A stretch of 64,000 nt of DNA from NORP294 sp047627915 (GTDB taxonomy: Bacteria > Bacteroidota > Bacteroidia > Flavobacteriales_E > Vicingaceae), in contig JBLHTZ010000002.1 in assembly GCA_047627915.1 (NCBI GenBank), forward strand, positions 1 through 64,000. The letters run 5' to 3'. The notes under the pieces are model-generated. The model was not told where the DNA came from, did no database searches, and saw only the letters and a program-made list of their open reading frames with translations. Positions 1-9,600 of the stretch are shown one piece after another (the first letter of the stretch is position 1; each line of letters starts with the position of its first letter). Made by a program: the position numbers and the translations under genes.

Positions 1-2
1 AC

Positions 3-473
3 GAAATCAATCGATTGAAATTAGGAGATTACGTTAGTCAAATCCTAATTCCAACAGAAAAGGTTTATCAGATTAGAAATGGAAAGAAAGTAAGTAAGGA
101 AAGAAGTTTCTTCCCTGGTTATATTCTTATTGAAGCTAATTTGGTTGGAGAAATACCTCATTTAATTCAAAAGACGACCAATGTTATTGGTTTCTTAGGT
201 GCGGAAAAAAGAGGAGAGCCTCTTCCATTAAGACAATCTGAAGTTAATAGAATTTTAGGTAAGGTTGATGAGTTGGCGGAAAGTGAAGAAGAGATGAATA
301 TACCATTCATCGTTGGAGAATCTATCAAAGTTATAGATGGTCCTTTCAACGGGTTTAATGGTAGTATTGAAGAAATAAACGAAGAGAAGAAGAAGTTAAT
401 GGTAATGGTTAAGATTTTCGGAAGGAAGCAGCCATTGGAATTAAGTTTCCTTCAAGTAGAAAAAGAATCATAA
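3..473 (+). CDS. nusG: Transcription termination/antitermination factor NusG (5' end cut by the window edge)
   Basis: NusG binds RNA polymerase and modulates pausing, Rho-dependent termination and coupling to the ribosome. The reading frame is open back to base 3 (E-I-N-R before the TTG at base 15), so the apparent TTG start is internal and roughly the first 30 residues lie outside the window. What remains is the end of the NGN domain (VSQILIPTEKVY, then FPGYILIEA) and a C-terminal KOW domain with IDGPFNGFNGSIEEI. It stands 22 bases before rplK, the usual secE-nusG-rplKAJL-rpoBC order. The identification is secure; only the 5' end is unseen. Confidence 0.96.
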   Translation, partial: EINRLKLGDYVSQILIPTEKVYQIRNGKKVSKERSFFPGYILIEANLVGEIPHLIQKTTNVIGFLGAEKRGEPLPLRQSEVNRILGKVDELAESEEEMNIPFIVGESIKVIDGPFNGFNGSIEEINEEKKKLMVMVKIFGRKQPLELSFLQVEKES

Positions 474-495
474 TTGACATTATAAATAGCAAGCA

Positions 496-933
496 ATGGC
501 TAAAGAAATTAGTGGAATAATCAAATTACAGATCAAGGGTGGAGCAGCAAATCCATCTCCTCCAGTTGGACCTGCATTAGGTGCGAAGGGTGTGAATATT
601 ATGGATTTCTGTAAGCAATTCAACGGAAGAACTCAAGATAAAGCTGGAAAGGTTTTACCTGTGGTAATTACTGTTTACGGTGATAAATCTTTTGATTTTG
701 TTATAAAAACTCCTCCTGCAGCGGTCCAATTGTTAGAGAAAACTAAATTGAAATCTGGTTCAGCTGAGCCAAATAGAAAGAAAGTAGCTTCTGTAACTTG
801 GGATCAAATCAAGGAAATAGCAGAGGATAAAATGGAAGACCTTAATGCTTTCAAAGTTGAATCTGCTATGAGAATGGTAGCTGGAACAGCTAGAAGTATG
901 GGGATTACAGTTAAAGGACCAAAACCTGCTTAG
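496..933 (+). CDS. rplK: 50S ribosomal protein L11
   Basis: L11 binds the GTPase-associated region of 23S rRNA and forms the base of the L7/L12 stalk. The 145-residue length is typical. The N-terminal domain shows the proline-rich stretch PSPPVGPALGAKGVNIMDFC, and the C-terminal rRNA-binding domain ends with GTARSMGITVKG. The ATG at 496 gives the canonical N-terminus (MAKEISGIIKLQIKGG). It lies between nusG and rplA, 19 bases before rplA. No Shine-Dalgarno sequence is visible; the leader is A-rich, as is usual in Bacteroidota. Confidence 0.98.
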   Translation: MAKEISGIIKLQIKGGAANPSPPVGPALGAKGVNIMDFCKQFNGRTQDKAGKVLPVVITVYGDKSFDFVIKTPPAAVQLLEKTKLKSGSAEPNRKKVASVTWDQIKEIAEDKMEDLNAFKVESAMRMVAGTARSMGITVKGPKPA

Positions 934-952
934 TAGGTTAAAATAAAACAAC

Positions 953-1642
953 ATGGCAACATTGACTAAAAAGCGTAAGGACGCTCTGGCAAAAATCGAA
1001 AAGGATAAGTTATATTCTTTAAAAGATGCATCTTTATTAGTGAAGGAATTATCCTCTACTAATTTTGACTCATCAGTTGATTTAAGCGTGAGATTAGGAG
1101 TAGATCCTAGAAAGGCAAATCAAATGGTAAGAGGTACTGTAACTTTACCTCACGGTATAGGTAAAACAGTCACAGTATTAGCATTGGTTACTCCAGACAA
1201 AGAAGCAGAAGCTCTAGAAGCAGGTGCTGATTATGTTGGATTGGATGAATATGTAGATAAGATTAAAGGCGGTTGGACTGACATAGATGTTATCGTAACA
1301 ATGCCAAGTGTAATGGGTAAAGTAGGAGCTTTAGGTCGAGTTTTAGGACCAAGAGGTTTAATGCCTAACCCAAAGTCAGGTACTGTAACCATGGATATTG
1401 GTAAAGCAGTAGCTGATGTTAAAGGTGGTAAAATAGACTTTAAGGTTGATAAGTATGGTATTGTCCATGCATCAGTTGGTAGAGTTTCATTTGATGCTGA
1501 CAAAATAAAGGAGAATGCTTCAGAAATGCTTCAAACTATAATCAAGTTAAAGCCTGCATCTTCAAAAGGTATTTACGTGAAAAGTATTTGTGTATCGGGA
1601 ACAATGACTCCGGGTATTCACGTTGATCCAAAAGACATTTAG
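953..1642 (+). CDS. rplA: 50S ribosomal protein L1
   Basis: L1 forms the mobile L1 stalk at the E site and in many bacteria represses its own operon by binding the mRNA. The protein has 229 residues, the usual length. It contains the L1 signature region GRVLGPRGLMPNPKSGTV near residues 125-142 and ends with the conserved GTMTPGIHVDP. It follows rplK by 19 bases and precedes rplJ by 35 bases. I see no clear L1-binding mimic in the short leader between rplK and rplA, so autoregulation is a family expectation rather than something seen here. Confidence 0.98.
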   Translation: MATLTKKRKDALAKIEKDKLYSLKDASLLVKELSSTNFDSSVDLSVRLGVDPRKANQMVRGTVTLPHGIGKTVTVLALVTPDKEAEALEAGADYVGLDEYVDKIKGGWTDIDVIVTMPSVMGKVGALGRVLGPRGLMPNPKSGTVTMDIGKAVADVKGGKIDFKVDKYGIVHASVGRVSFDADKIKENASEMLQTIIKLKPASSKGIYVKSICVSGTMTPGIHVDPKDI

Positions 1643-1677
1643 ACGACTAATTATTAATCATTCTATTCTATTTAGAA

Positions 1678-2199
1678 ATGACAAAACAAGAAAAGCACGA
1701 AATCGTAAAGAACTTATTAGTTAAGTTAAATGAAAATAATATTTTCTACTTAGCTGATATCTCTGAGTTAGATGCAGAAACTTCTACGAGACTTAGAAGA
1801 ATGGCGTTTAAAAGAGATGTTTCTTTAAACGTTGTAAAAAATACATTATTAAGAAAAGCTTTAGAGGCTGCAGAGGGCAGTTATGAAGAATTTTATGATG
1901 TATTAAAAGGGAATACCTCTATTCTATTTTCACAAGTAGGAAATGCTCCGGCAAAACTTATTCAAGAGTTTAGAAAGAAAAATAAAAAACCTATCTTAAA
2001 AGGAGCTTATATCGAAGAAGCAATTTTTATTGGTGATGATAAAATTGATACACTTGCTCAGATTAAGTCTAAGGAAGAACTTATCGGGGATATCATTGCT
2101 CTTCTTCAATCTCCTGCTAAAAATGTACTTTCTGCTCTTCAATCAGGTGGGTCGACAATTGCAGGATTGGTTAAAACACTTTCTGAAAAGGAAGCATAA
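1678..2199 (+). CDS. rplJ: 50S ribosomal protein L10
   Basis: L10 anchors the L7/L12 dimers on the ribosomal stalk through its C-terminal helix. The 173-residue protein starts MTKQEKHEIVKNLLVKLNE and contains the family core with residues such as NVVKNTLLRKAL and a C-terminal LLQSPAKNVLSALQSGGSTI stretch. The leader between rplA and rplJ is only 35 bases. That is too short for the long folded L10 leader found in some phyla, so L10-L12 autoregulation of that form is not supported here. The next gene, rplL, starts 53 bases downstream after an A-rich leader. Confidence 0.97.
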   Translation: MTKQEKHEIVKNLLVKLNENNIFYLADISELDAETSTRLRRMAFKRDVSLNVVKNTLLRKALEAAEGSYEEFYDVLKGNTSILFSQVGNAPAKLIQEFRKKNKKPILKGAYIEEAIFIGDDKIDTLAQIKSKEELIGDIIALLQSPAKNVLSALQSGGSTIAGLVKTLSEKEA

Positions 2200-2252
2200 A
2201 TTGTGTACGCACTCTCAATTCATATAAATTAAACAAACAAAAACAAAATAAA

Positions 2253-2627
2253 ATGGCGGATTTAAAAGCGCTTGCTGAAGAGTTAGTAAACTTGACAGTA
2301 AAAGATGTAAACGAATTAGCAACTATCCTTAAGGATGAGTATGGCATTGAGCCTGCTGCTGCTGCTGTAGCAATGGCTGGTCCTGCTGCTGGTGGTGAAA
2401 CTGCTGCTGAAGAGAAAACTGAATTTGATGTGATCTTGAAAGCTGCAGGTGGATCTAAATTGGCAGTTGTCAAATTAGTTAAGGAATTAACTGGTTTAGG
2501 TCTTAAAGAAGCAAAAGAATTAGTTGACGGAGCACCAAAAGCATTGAAAGAAGGTGTATCTAAAGACGAAGCAGAAGGTCTTAAATCTCAATTAGAAGAG
2601 GCTGGAGCTGAAGTTGAGCTTAAGTAA
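2253..2627 (+). CDS. rplL: 50S ribosomal protein L7/L12
   Basis: L7/L12 is the multicopy stalk protein that recruits translational GTPases. The 124-residue protein has the three expected parts: an N-terminal dimerisation helix pair (ALAEELVNLTVKDVNELATI), an alanine-rich hinge (about residues 32-50), and the C-terminal domain with EFDVILKAAGGSKLAVVKLV and KEAKELVDGAPKALKEGV. The start follows a long A-rich leader (AAACAAAAACAAAATAAA), a probable substitute for a Shine-Dalgarno site. An RNA hairpin separates it from rpoB. Confidence 0.98.
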   Translation: MADLKALAEELVNLTVKDVNELATILKDEYGIEPAAAAVAMAGPAAGGETAAEEKTEFDVILKAAGGSKLAVVKLVKELTGLGLKEAKELVDGAPKALKEGVSKDEAEGLKSQLEEAGAEVELK

Positions 2628-2645
2628 TAAAGCTTCAACTAGTAA

Positions 2646-2718
2646 TACTTAGGTTTAGATCTCACCCCGGCTAGTAGTCGGGGTGAGGACTAAACCCTTT
2701 TATGTTTATATCTAAGTA
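2646..2718 (+). promoter_or_regulatory. Multi-stem RNA hairpin between rplL and rpoB (candidate attenuator or processing site)
   Basis: A perfect 9-bp GC-rich stem, CTCACCCCG (2661-2669) with CGGGGTGAG (2679-2687), has a 9-base loop. Below it, across a 2x2 internal loop, GGTTTAG (2652-2658) pairs with CTAAACC (2690-2696). An outer six-base stem is possible between TACTTA (2646-2651) and TAAGTA (2713-2718). Only four Ts follow the main stem, so it is not a strong intrinsic terminator. In E. coli the rplL-rpoB gap holds an attenuator and an RNase III site; a similar role here is inference from position and structure. Confidence 0.7.
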
Positions 2719-2737
2719 CTAATAAACACTTCTTCAG

Positions 2738-5700
2738 ATGGCTAACGCATCATTATCAAAATTGCAAAATCGAGTAAGTTTTGCATCCATAAAAAATAAA
2801 TTAGAGTATCCTGATTTTCTAGATATACAACTCCAGTCTTTTCAGGATTTCTTTCAATTAGACACTTCTCCTGAGTTTAGAGACACAGAAGGTCTATATA
2901 GAGTTTTTAGTGAAAACTTTCCAATTACTGATGCCAGAAATCAGTTTGTATTGGAGTTTTTAGATTATTTTGTAGATCCTCCAAGATATAGCATTGAGGA
3001 GTGTATTGATAGAGGATTGACTTACAGTGTGCCGTTGAAAGCGAAACTGAAGTTATATTGTACAGATCCAGAGCATGAAGATTTTGAGACGATAGTTCAA
3101 GATGTTTATTTAGGAACTATTCCATACATGACCCCAAAAGGTACGTTCCTTGTCAATGGAGCGGAACGAGTTATTGTATCTCAGTTACACAGGTCTCCTG
3201 GAGTATTCTTCGGTCAATCTCGTCATGCAAACGGTACTAAATTATATTCTGCTAGAGTAATTCCATTCAAAGGCTCTTGGATTGAGTTTGCTACAGACAT
3301 AAATAATGTGATGTATGCTTACATCGATAGAAAGAAAAAGTTACCAGTTACTACTCTATTAAGAGCAATAGGTTATGAATTGGACAAGGATATTCTTGAC
3401 ATTTTTAATCTAGCTGATGAAATAAAGGTTAGTAAAGCTGCTGTAAAAAGAGTTCAAGGTAGAAAGTTAGCTGCAAGAGTTCTTAGAACTTGGGTAGAAG
3501 ATTTCGTTGATGAGGATACAGGAGAGGTTGTTTCTATTGAACGGAATGAAGTTGTTATCGACCGTGAAACAATTATAGAAAAAGAGCATATTGATGCAAT
3601 ATTAGAATCAGGAACTAAAACAATTATCCTGCACAAGGAGGATGTTAATTCTGCTGATTTTGCTATCATTTATAACACTTTACAGAAAGATCCTTCAAAC
3701 TCGGAGAAAGAAGCTGTAGAGCATATTTATCGTCAACTTAGAAATTCTGAACCGCCAGATGAGGAAACTGCAAGAGGTGTAATTGACAAATTATTTTTCT
3801 CAGAAACTCGTTATGACTTAGGTGAAGTTGGACGTTATAGAATAAATAAAAAATTAGGTTTGAACATTGAGCCTACGACAAAGATATTAACGAGAGAAGA
3901 TATTATCTCTATCATTAAGTATCTCATTGAGTTAATCAATTCAAAGGCTGATGTAGATGATATTGACCACTTGTCGAACAGAAGAGTTAGAACTGTAGGT
4001 GAGCAACTATACAATCAGTTTGGTGTTGGTTTAGCAAGAATGGCGAGAACGATAAGAGAGCGAATGAACGTTAGAGATAACGAAGTATTTACTCCTGCCG
4101 ATTTAATTAATGCTAAAACACTATCAGCTGTAATTAATTCTTTCTTTGGAACGAATCAATTATCTCAGTTCATGGATCAAACGAATCCACTTTCTGAGGT
4201 TACTCATAAACGAAGAATGTCGGCACTAGGACCCGGCGGTCTATCCAGAGAGAGAGCAGGTTTTGAAGTACGTGATGTTCACTACACTCACTACGGAAGA
4301 CTTTGTCCAATTGAAACACCTGAAGGACCAAACATTGGTTTGATTTCTTCATTGTGTGTTTATGCTAAAGTAAATAGACTAGGGTTTATTGAAACACCTT
4401 ATCGAAAGGTAGCTGATAGCACTGTTGGACTAAGCGACAAAGAGGTAATTTATTTAAGTGCTGAAGAAGAGGATAAGCAAACCATTGCTCAGGCGAATGC
4501 GATTATTGGCGAGAATGGTAAATTCCAATCAGAGGTAGTTAAAGCTAGATATGAAGGTGACTTTCCATTGGCGAAGCCAGAGAATGTTACTTTAATGGAT
4601 GTATCTCCGAACCAAATTGCATCTATTGCAGCATCATTGATTCCTTTCTTAGAGCATGATGATGCAAACAGAGCCTTAATGGGGTCAAACATGCAACGTC
4701 AAGCAGTACCATTATTGCAGCCAAGTGCTCCAATTGTTGGAACTGGATTGGAAAAGCAAGTTGCGATTGATTCAAGAGTATTAATTAATGCGGAAGGTAC
4801 AGGTGTTGTAGAATACGTGGATGCAAATAAAATCATCGTTACGTACGAAAGAACAGAAGAAGAGGAATTAGTTTCATTTACTGAGCCTACTAAAACATAC
4901 ATTCTAACAAAGTACAAGAAAACGAATCAGAGTACAACTATCAACTTGAATCCAATCGTAATGAAAGGGGACAAGGTAACCAAAGGTCAGGTACTTTGTG
5001 AAGGGTATGCTACTCAAGGTGGAGAGCTTGCTCTTGGTAGAAACTTGAAAGTGGCATTTATGCCATGGAAAGGTTACAACTTTGAGGATGCAATCGTAAT
5101 TTCTGAAAAAGTTGTTTCTGAAGATTTATTTACTTCAGTTCACGTAGATGAGTTTACACTTGAAGTTAGAGATACTAAGAGGGGTGTTGAAGAATTAACT
5201 GCAGATATTCCAAATGTAAGTGAAGAAGCTACGGCTGACTTAGATGAAAACGGATTGATTAGAATTGGAGCCAAAGTAAAAGAAGGTGATATTCTAATCG
5301 GGAAGATTACGCCTAAAGGAGAGTCTGACCCAACTCCTGAAGAGAAGTTATTGAGAGCAATCTTTGGTGATAAGGCCGGAGATGTTAAAGATGCTTCATT
5401 AAAAGTTCCACCATCAACAAAAGGTGTTGTTGTTGGGAAAAAGTTATTTGAAAGAGCGGTAAAAGATCGAAAGTCTAGAGCTGATGAGAAAAACCTAATC
5501 TTAAAATTAGACGAGGAGCAGAACAAAGAAATCGCTCAGTTGAAAGAAAGATTAGTTGAGAAGTTATATACCGTAGTAAATGGTAAAACAGCTCAAGGTA
5601 TTCAGAATTATTACAACGAAGAATTAATTCCTAAGGGAACTAAATTCACACAGAAAGTACTTCAAAGAATTGATGATTTTGCGTTTATTGATTATAAAAA

Positions 5701-6583
5701 CTGGACTACGTCGGATGAATTAAACCAGACGATTAAGACTATGTTGCATAATCATAACATGAAGGCAACTGAAATTCAAGGAAAGTATAAGCGTAAGAAA
5801 TATGCGTTAACTGTTGGAGATGAACTTCCAGTTGGAATTATGAAATTGGCTAAAGTATACTTGGCTAAGAAACGTAAGTTGAAAGTAGGTGATAAAATGG
5901 CGGGACGTCACGGTAACAAAGGTATTGTTGCAAGAATTGTTCGTCATGAAGATATGCCATTCTTAGATGATGGAACACCGGTTGATATAGTATTGAACCC
6001 ACTTGGTGTGCCATCTCGTATGAACCTTGGGCAGATTTATGAAACTGTTTTAGGTTGGGCAGGTGAAAAGCTAGGGGTTAAGTTTGCTACTCCAATTTTT
6101 GATGGAGCAACGGCAGATGAGATCAATGCATATACTGACAAAGCAGGTGTGCCACGTTCAGGAAGAACATTCTTGAAAGATGGTGGAACAGGTGAGCCAT
6201 TTGATCAGCCAGCTACAGTAGGTGTCATTTACATGTTGAAATTAGGTCACATGGTTGAAGATAAGATGCATGCTAGATCTATCGGACCATACTCATTAAT
6301 TACTCAGCAGCCACTTGGTGGTAAGGCTCAGTTTGGTGGTCAACGTTTTGGAGAGATGGAAGTTTGGGCATTAGAGGCATTTGGTGCAGCTAATATTCTA
6401 CAAGAAATCTTAACAATTAAGTCTGATGACGTTATGGGTAGAGCAAAAGCTTATGAAGCAATCGTGAAAGGTGAAAGTATGCCAGTTCCTGGTATTCCAG
6501 AATCGTTCAACGTATTACTCCATGAACTAAGAGGTCTATGTTTGAACATTACTTTGTCTGACAAGGATAAAGTAAGCGTTTAA
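2738..6583 (+). CDS. rpoB: DNA-directed RNA polymerase subunit beta
   Basis: This is the beta subunit of RNA polymerase, 1281 residues, within the Bacteroidota range. The rifampicin-pocket segment reads LSQFMDQTNPLSEVTHKRRM followed by SALGPGGL, so the commonly mutated D, H and S residues have the wild-type identity. The conserved C-terminal segments with GDKMAGRHGNKG and the terminal GGKAQFGGQRFGEMEVWALE are present. It starts 110 bases after rplL, behind the RNA hairpin, and precedes rpoC by 40 bases. No insertion or truncation is apparent. Confidence 0.99.
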   Translation: MANASLSKLQNRVSFASIKNKLEYPDFLDIQLQSFQDFFQLDTSPEFRDTEGLYRVFSENFPITDARNQFVLEFLDYFVDPPRYSIEECIDRGLTYSVPLKAKLKLYCTDPEHEDFETIVQDVYLGTIPYMTPKGTFLVNGAERVIVSQLHRSPGVFFGQSRHANGTKLYSARVIPFKGSWIEFATDINNVMYAYIDRKKKLPVTTLLRAIGYELDKDILDIFNLADEIKVSKAAVKRVQGRKLAARVLRTWVEDFVDEDTGEVVSIERNEVVIDRETIIEKEHIDAILESGTKTIILHKEDVNSADFAIIYNTLQKDPSNSEKEAVEHIYRQLRNSEPPDEETARGVIDKLFFSETRYDLGEVGRYRINKKLGLNIEPTTKILTREDIISIIKYLIELINSKADVDDIDHLSNRRVRTVGEQLYNQFGVGLARMARTIRERMNVRDNEVFTPADLINAKTLSAVINSFFGTNQLSQFMDQTNPLSEVTHKRRMSALGPGGLSRERAGFEVRDVHYTHYGRLCPIETPEGPNIGLISSLCVYAKVNRLGFIETPYRKVADSTVGLSDKEVIYLSAEEEDKQTIAQANAIIGENGKFQSEVVKARYEGDFPLAKPENVTLMDVSPNQIASIAASLIPFLEHDDANRALMGSNMQRQAVPLLQPSAPIVGTGLEKQVAIDSRVLINAEGTGVVEYVDANKIIVTYERTEEEELVSFTEPTKTYILTKYKKTNQSTTINLNPIVMKGDKVTKGQVLCEGYATQGGELALGRNLKVAFMPWKGYNFEDAIVISEKVVSEDLFTSVHVDEFTLEVRDTKRGVEELTADIPNVSEEATADLDENGLIRIGAKVKEGDILIGKITPKGESDPTPEEKLLRAIFGDKAGDVKDASLKVPPSTKGVVVGKKLFERAVKDRKSRADEKNLILKLDEEQNKEIAQLKERLVEKLYTVVNGKTAQGIQNYYNEELIPKGTKFTQKVLQRIDDFAFIDYKNWTTSDELNQTIKTMLHNHNMKATEIQGKYKRKKYALTVGDELPVGIMKLAKVYLAKKRKLKVGDKMAGRHGNKGIVARIVRHEDMPFLDDGTPVDIVLNPLGVPSRMNLGQIYETVLGWAGEKLGVKFATPIFDGATADEINAYTDKAGVPRSGRTFLKDGGTGEPFDQPATVGVIYMLKLGHMVEDKMHARSIGPYSLITQQPLGGKAQFGGQRFGEMEVWALEAFGAANILQEILTIKSDDVMGRAKAYEAIVKGESMPVPGIPESFNVLLHELRGLCLNITLSDKDKVSV

Positions 6584-6623
6584 TTCAACAATTTAAAGAG
6601 ATTATTAACATAATAATATAATT

Positions 6624-9600
6624 ATGGCTTTTAGAAGAGATAATAAGGAAACAAGTAGATTCTCTATGATTACAATAAGCCTTGCTTCACCAGAAATGAT
6701 TTTAGAAAAATCTAATGGAGAAGTATTGAAGCCGGAGACTATCAATTACAGAACATATAAACCGGAAAGAGACGGTTTGTTCTGTGAAAGAATCTTTGGT
6801 CCTGTGAAAGATTACGAGTGTCATTGTGGTAAATACAAAAGAATCCGTTACAAGGGAATCGTTTGTGACCGTTGTGGTGTTGAAGTAACAGAGAAAAAAG
6901 TGCGTAGAGAGAGAATGGGACACATTTCATTAGTGGTTCCTGTAGCTCACATCTGGTACTTTAAATCTTTACCTAACAAAATTGGTTACCTATTAGGATT
7001 GCCTACTAAGAAATTAGATACTATCATTTATTACGAACGATACGTTGTAATTAATGCTGGAGAGGCTAAAAATGCAGAAGGTGAGCCAGTAGAATATTTA
7101 GACTTTTTAACGGAAGAAGAGTACTTGGATATTTTGGATACTATGCCAAAAGAAAACATGTATCTAGATGAGAACGATCCAAACAAATTCATCGCGAAGA
7201 TGGGTGCTGAAGCACTTTTTGAATTGTTGAAGAGATTGGATTTAGATTCTCTTTCTTACGATTTAAGACACAAAGCGAATACGGAAACTTCTCAGCAAAG
7301 AAAGAATGAAGCTTTGAAGAGACTCCAGGTTGTAGAGGCTTTCAGAGCTGCAAATGGTCATATTGAAAACAGACCTGAGTGGATGATTGTAAAAGTTGTT
7401 CCTGTTATTCCACCAGAATTGCGTCCATTAGTGCCATTAGATGGTGGTCGTTTCGCAACTTCTGATTTGAACGATTTATACAGAAGAGTAATCATCAGAA
7501 ACAATCGTTTAAAGAGGTTGATGGAGATTAAAGCTCCTGAAGTAATCTTAAGAAACGAGAAGAGAATGTTGCAGGAAGCTGTAGATTCTTTGTTCGATAA
7601 CTCTAGAAAATCTTCTGCTGTTAAAACAGATTCTAACAGAGCGTTAAAATCATTATCTGACAGTTTAAAGGGTAAATCTGGTCGTTTCAGACAAAACCTT
7701 TTGGGTAAGAGAGTAGATTACTCTGCTCGTTCGGTAATTGTTGTTGGACCAGACTTAAAATTACACGAATGTGGTATGCCAAAAGATATGGCTGCGGAGC
7801 TTTACAAGCCATTCGTAATTCGCAAATTGATTGAAAGAGGTATTGTTAAAACGGTTAAATCTGCAAAGAAAATCGTAGACAAGAAAGAGCCTATTGTTTG
7901 GGATATTTTAGAAAATGTATTGAAAGGTCACCCGATTCTATTGAACAGGGCTCCTACGCTTCACAGATTAGGTATTCAGGCATTCCAGCCAAAACTTATT
8001 GAAGGAAAAGCAATTCGACTTCATCCATTGGTTTGTACTGCATTTAACGCGGATTTTGATGGGGATCAGATGGCGGTTCACTTGCCTTTAGGTAATGCTG
8101 CGATTTTAGAAGCTCAATTGTTGATGTTAGCTTCTCACAATATTCTTAACCCTGCAAATGGATCTCCTATTACAGTTCCATCTCAGGATATGGTATTGGG
8201 TCTTTATTATTTGACCAAAGAAAGAGTTTCTGATGAAACAAAAACAATTAAAGGTGAAGGGAAATCTTTCTACTCTCCTGAAGAAGTTATTATTGCGAAT
8301 AACGAAGGAAGATTAGACATTCATGCTAAGATTAAAGTAAATATTACGAAGAACGGCGAGACGAAATTAATTGATACTACTTGTGGTAGAGTTATTTTCA
8401 ATGAACGAGTTCCTGAAGAAGTGCCTTACATTAATGATTTATTGACGAAGAAATCGTTGAGAGATATTATTGGAGACATTTTGAAAGTAGCGGGTACAGC
8501 TAAAACTGCCAACTTCTTAGATGAGATTAAAACCCTAGGGTACAATATGTCATTTAAAGGTGGTCTATCATTTAATTTGGAGGACGTTATTGTTCCACCA
8601 GAGAAAGAAGAAATGATGGAAAAAGCGAACCAACAAGTAAAAGAGGTTTGGGATAACTATAACATGGGATTCATTACGAATAACGAACGTTATAACCAAA
8701 TTATTGATATTTGGACACATACAAATACGAGGTTGACCAATACGGTAATGAGTCGTTTGAAGAACGATAACCAAGGTTTCAACTCAGTGTACATGATGTT
8801 TGATTCTGGAGCAAGGGGTTCTAAAGAGCAAATTCGTCAGCTTTCAGGAATGAGAGGATTGATGGCTAAGCCACAGAAATCTGGATCGACTGGTCAAGAA
8901 ATTATTGAAAACCCAATTCTTTCGAACTTTAAAGAAGGTTTGTCAATTTTGGAGTACTTTATTTCTACTCACGGTGCGCGTAAAGGTTTAGCTGATACAG
9001 CATTGAAAACGGCAGATGCTGGGTACTTAACAAGAAGATTGGTAGATGTTTCTCAGGATGTTGTTATTTCAGAAGTAGATTGCGGAACCTTAAGAGGTGT
9101 AACAATTTCTGCTTTAATGAAGAACGATGACGAAGTAGAATCATTGTATGATAGAATCTTGGGTAGAGTAACTGTCCACGATGTGTATCACCCTAATTCT
9201 GGTGATTTAATTATTGGTTCAGGTGAAGAAGTTACTGAAGAAGTTGCAAGAATAATTGAAGACTCTCCAATTGATGAAGTTGAAATGAGGTCTGTTCTTT
9301 CTTGTGAATTGAAAAGAGGAGTTTGTTCTAAGTGTTATGGTAGAAGTTTGGCGACAGGCCGAATGACTCAAAAAGGAGAATCTGTTGGTGTTATTGCTGC
9401 ACAGTCTATTGGAGAGCCGGGTACACAATTAACACTTCGTACTTTCCACGTTGGCGGTACTGCATCTAAAATTGCTGATGACTCTAAAGTTGAAGCAAAA
9501 TACGATGGTATCTTAGAGATAGATGAATTAAGAACAGTTGCAGGTGAAGACAGAGATGGAAATAAAATTTCTATTGTTGTTGGACGTTCAGCTGAAGCGA

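Noticed and set aside
2661..2687. The rplL-rpoB hairpin as a strong intrinsic terminator
   Set aside because: Only four Ts follow several bases downstream, and rpoB must be read through; attenuation or processing is more likely.
5140..5526. A 128-codon antisense frame inside rpoB
   Set aside because: A Ser/Phe/Asn-rich complement of conserved rpoB sequence; a shadow of codon bias.
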